Positions 14,446-16,829 of a DNA stretch of 16,829 nucleotides are shown piece after piece (positions within the stretch are counted from its first letter, which is position 1; every line of letters begins with the position of its first letter). A model generated the notes under the pieces. That model saw nothing but the letters and a program-made list of their open reading frames with translations. It was not told the DNA's origin and did not search any database. The stretch comes from Mariprofundus sp. (GTDB taxonomy: Bacteria; Pseudomonadota; Zetaproteobacteria; Mariprofundales; Mariprofundaceae). The translations under genes were made by a program, and so were the position numbers. The stretch is taken from assembly GCA_030951095.1 (NCBI GenBank), contig JAUZQI010000145.1, positions 1 through 16,829 of the forward strand. Direction: 5' to 3'.

Positions 14446-15624
14446 ATGACTGCATCCGGGACAGATTTTCAACTGGCCACGCCACTTACGATAGAACAGG
14501 TGAAAGTCAGGCATTTGCGTTGCCATGATGCACTGGTATGGCATATATCACCGGGCCTGAACCTGATTACCGGTGCCAACGGCAGTGGAAAAACCAGTCT
14601 GCTGGAATCAGTCTATCTCATGGCACACGGTCGTTCATTTCGTCAGTCGCGCAGTCCGTTTCTGGTGCAGCACGGGCAAACCAGTTTTATGATTCAAGGC
14701 CAGTGGCGGCGTTTTGGCCCGATGCATTTAACTGTTGCTGGCAGAAAAGGGAAAACTTCGGTGCGCTTGCAGGGCCGTGATATTCAGCGCCGCAAGGATG
14801 TTAGTGAAAGTTTTCCGGTGCTGGTGGAGGCGCCGCAGGGGCGCAAGATTGTGGACGGGTCACCGGGTGAACGCAGACGCTGGCTGGATGCGTTAATGAT
14901 GATCTGTTTCCAGCATACACGGATTCACTATGACCGTTATCTGCGTGCTGTCATGCAGCGCGGCCGTTTACTCAGACGGCAGGTTTTCTCCGGTGAAATC
15001 GATGCCTGGGAACAGCAGATTGTTCAACACGGATTACAGATTGTCAGCGTGCGGGGCCATCTGATTACGGAAATCAATGCCTTGCTGCTGGAAGAGCAGG
15101 TCTTGACCGGGGATGCTGTGAGTATGTCGGTAAGTATGCCGGATTATTCGCAAACAGCATGGCTTGAGCGTCTGAAAAACAAGCGCAGCGATGATGCCAG
15201 AGTCGGTAGTTTGCGATTCGGTTCACATGTGGACGGGATCAATATCAGCTTCCAGGAACGTGAAATTCGTAGTGCGGGTTCCCGTGGACAGCAAAAGCTC
15301 GCTGCGATAGCCTTGAAGATGGCAGAATGCACCCTTTGGAGTAGGTATCGTCGTTTGATTCCGGTGATATTACTGGATGATTGTCTGGAAGCACTGGATC
15401 GGTGCCGGCAAATGCGACTGTTCAAACGATTGCAGCAGAGTCCGGCCCAGATTTTAATGACAGCTCCTGATGGCGTGGATATTGATCCTCATCTGGATAT
15501 CCATACTCAGATGTTAACGCAGCACGGACTATGTGACTATACATGTGATGTTGAGGTGGATCAGAAACTGCTGGCCATCAACAAAGAATCAATCAATAAA
15601 ACAACCATGGAGGAAGCAGCATGA
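14446..15624 (+). CDS. recF: DNA replication and repair protein RecF
   Basis: RecF is an SMC-like ATPase that acts with RecO and RecR to load RecA at gaps and stalled forks. The 392-residue protein has Walker [10 protein letters not shown] (43-51, usually GxNGSGKTS), the [13 protein letters not shown] motif (about 142-154), the ABC-type signature [16 protein letters not shown] (about 278-293) and Walker [14 protein letters not shown] (about 306-318). Length is within the upper range for the family (360-400); the extra residues are a C-terminal tail after residue 340. The ATG at 14446 is 12 bases after dnaN. Its stop overlaps the gyrB start (ATGA), so the three genes form a coupled dnaN-recF-gyrB operon. 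Confidence 0.97.
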   Translation: MTASGTDFQLATPLTIEQVKVRHLRCHDALVWHISPGLNLITGANGSGKTSLLESVYLMAHGRSFRQSRSPFLVQHGQTSFMIQGQWRRFGPMHLTVAGRKGKTSVRLQGRDIQRRKDVSESFPVLVEAPQGRKIVDGSPGERRRWLDALMMICFQHTRIHYDRYLRAVMQRGRLLRRQVFSGEIDAWEQQIVQHGLQIVSVRGHLITEINALLLEEQVLTGDAVSMSVSMPDYSQTAWLERLKNKRSDDARVGSLRFGSHVDGINISFQEREIRSAGSRGQQKLAAIALKMAECTLWSRYRRLIPVILLDDCLEALDRCRQMRLFKRLQQSPAQILMTAPDGVDIDPHLDIHTQMLTQHGLCDYTCDVEVDQKLLAINKESINKTTMEEAA

Positions 15625-16829
15625 GTGCTTCTCAGCAACCACAAGATTATAGCGCCGACAGTATCAAGGTACTGCGCGGACTGGATGCCGTTCGAAAACG
15701 GCCGGGTATGTATATCGGCGATACCGATGACGGCACCGGTTTGCATCATATGGTATTCGAAGTTGTGGATAACGCGATCGATGAAGCACTGGCAGGTCAC
15801 TGCGACAAAATCGAAGTGATAATCCATTCCGATGATTCGGTGACCGTGCGAGATAACGGACGTGGTATTCCGGTTGGCATGCATTCAGAAGAGAAAGTGT
15901 CAGCAGCCGAAGTGATTATGACAGTGCTACATGCTGGTGGAAAATTTGATGATAACTCCTACAAAGTATCCGGTGGATTGCATGGTGTGGGTGTGTCGGT
16001 GGTGAATGCCCTGTCCGAATCGCTGGAGCTGGTAATTCGACGTGAAGGAAAGGTGCATTATCAGAAATATGCCATGGGCGAGCCGGTTGCCCCGCTGAAA
16101 GCGATTGGTGAAGCCAAGGGTAGTGGAACCGAAGTGCGTTTTTTACCGAGCCTGGAAATCTTTTCACATCGCAATATGTCGTTTGATATTCTTGCTGCCC
16201 GTTTGCGCGAACTTTCGTTTTTGAACTCCGGTGTATATATCGAGGTTATGGATGAACGTTCCGATAACAAGGTAGTATTTGAATATGAGGGCGGTATTTC
16301 TGCTTTTGTGGCGCATTTAAATCGCGCCCGTACACCACTGCATTCACAGTGTGTTGGCATGAAAGCAGAGAAAGAAGATGTGACCGTTGAACTGTCAATG
16401 CAGTGGACCGACTCGTATCAGGAGAATATTTTTTGTTTTACCAACAATATTCCGCAAAAGGATGGTGGTTCTCATCTGGCCGGGTTGCGTGGTGCGTTGA
16501 CGCGCACGATTAATAATTATGCAAACGCCAACGGCTTGACGAAAAAACTGAAAATAAGCCTGACCGGCGAAGATTGTCGTGAAGGTTTAACGGCAGTGCT
16601 GTCAGTCAAAGTACCCGATCCGAAATTTTCATCCCAAACCAAAGAAAAACTGGTATCTTCAGAAATACGTCCGATTGTTGAGAGTATCGTCAATGAAAAG
16701 CTGGCCGAATGGTTTGAAGAAAATCCAAAAGAGGCGAAACGTGTCGTTGGCAAAGTGGCGGAAGCAGCGACAGCTCGCGATGCAGCCAGAAAAGCCCGTG
16801 ATTTGACCCGCCGCAAAGGTGTGCTCGAT
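15621..16829 (+). CDS. gyrB: DNA gyrase subunit B, 3' end beyond the window
   Basis: GyrB is the ATPase subunit of gyrase, which introduces negative supercoils. The frame is open from the ATG at 15621 to the window edge (403 codons, about half of a normal GyrB). It shows [19 protein letters not shown], the GHKL ATPase motifs [21 protein letters not shown] and [16 protein letters not shown], and the lysine loop SSQTKEKL that contacts the ATP gamma phosphate. The last residues enter the region before the TOPRIM domain. GGAGGAA lies six to seven bases ahead of the ATG, inside the end of recF, and the recF TGA overlaps the ATG. ParE is the paralogue, but the N-terminus and the location after recF favour GyrB. 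Confidence 0.98.
   Translation, partial: MSASQQPQDYSADSIKVLRGLDAVRKRPGMYIGDTDDGTGLHHMVFEVVDNAIDEALAGHCDKIEVIIHSDDSVTVRDNGRGIPVGMHSEEKVSAAEVIMTVLHAGGKFDDNSYKVSGGLHGVGVSVVNALSESLELVIRREGKVHYQKYAMGEPVAPLKAIGEAKGSGTEVRFLPSLEIFSHRNMSFDILAARLRELSFLNSGVYIEVMDERSDNKVVFEYEGGISAFVAHLNRARTPLHSQCVGMKAEKEDVTVELSMQWTDSYQENIFCFTNNIPQKDGGSHLAGLRGALTRTINNYANANGLTKKLKISLTGEDCREGLTAVLSVKVPDPKFSSQTKEKLVSSEIRPIVESIVNEKLAEWFEENPKEAKRVVGKVAEAATARDAARKARDLTRRKGVLD

Overview
This window is the replication-origin neighbourhood of a bacterial chromosome, very probably from a proteobacterium. The gene set is housekeeping: gyrB (cut by the right edge), recF, dnaN, dnaA, rpmH, rnpA, yidD, yidC, mnmE, mnmG, rsmG, parA and parB, followed by mtnA, coaD and a tRNA-Thr/tRNA-Tyr pair. 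A class I phosphoribulokinase gene sits between mnmE and mnmG, which implies a Calvin-cycle autotroph. The order resembles gamma- and zetaproteobacterial origin regions, and an iron- or sulfur-oxidising autotroph (for example Mariprofundus-like) would fit. That taxonomic placement is inference only.

Layout. Positions 1-240 hold tRNA-Tyr (partial) and tRNA-Thr on the minus strand, with a sigma70-like promoter just upstream. Positions 241-633 hold no gene but contain that promoter and a 160-bp fold-back repeat. coaD (634-1098) and mtnA (1261-2277) follow on the minus strand, separated by small inverted-repeat elements. A second, unrelated fold-back element with perfect 18-bp ends and a 4-bp direct flank (2326-2486) separates mtnA from parB. 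The block parB, parA, rsmG, mnmG (2507-6742) is minus strand. Two near-perfect parS sites lie exactly on the GTG start codons of parA and mnmG. prk (6870-7739) has its own promoter and terminator. The minus-strand operon rpmH-rnpA-yidD-yidC-mnmE (11615 down to 7906) starts at a strong promoter that diverges from dnaA. On the plus strand come dnaA, a 257-bp oriC with four DnaA boxes, dnaN, recF and gyrB.

How they work together. DnaA loads at the boxes between dnaA and dnaN. DnaN, RecF and GyrB serve the replication fork, its repair and its supercoiling. ParA, ParB and the two parS sites segregate the new origins. RpmH, RnpA, YidD and YidC link ribosome and tRNA maturation to membrane-protein insertion. 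MnmE and MnmG jointly modify the wobble uridine of tRNAs, and RsmG methylates 16S rRNA.

The most unusual signals are: (1) mnmE and rnpA both have conserved N-termini that extend upstream of any ATG, GTG or TTG, and the best start in each is an ATT overlapping the stop codon of the preceding gene; (2) both parS sites are built around start codons; (3) at least three small inverted-repeat, MITE-like elements are packed into the gaps around coaD and mtnA. I found no clearly new multi-gene system, and most of the window is ordinary core genome.
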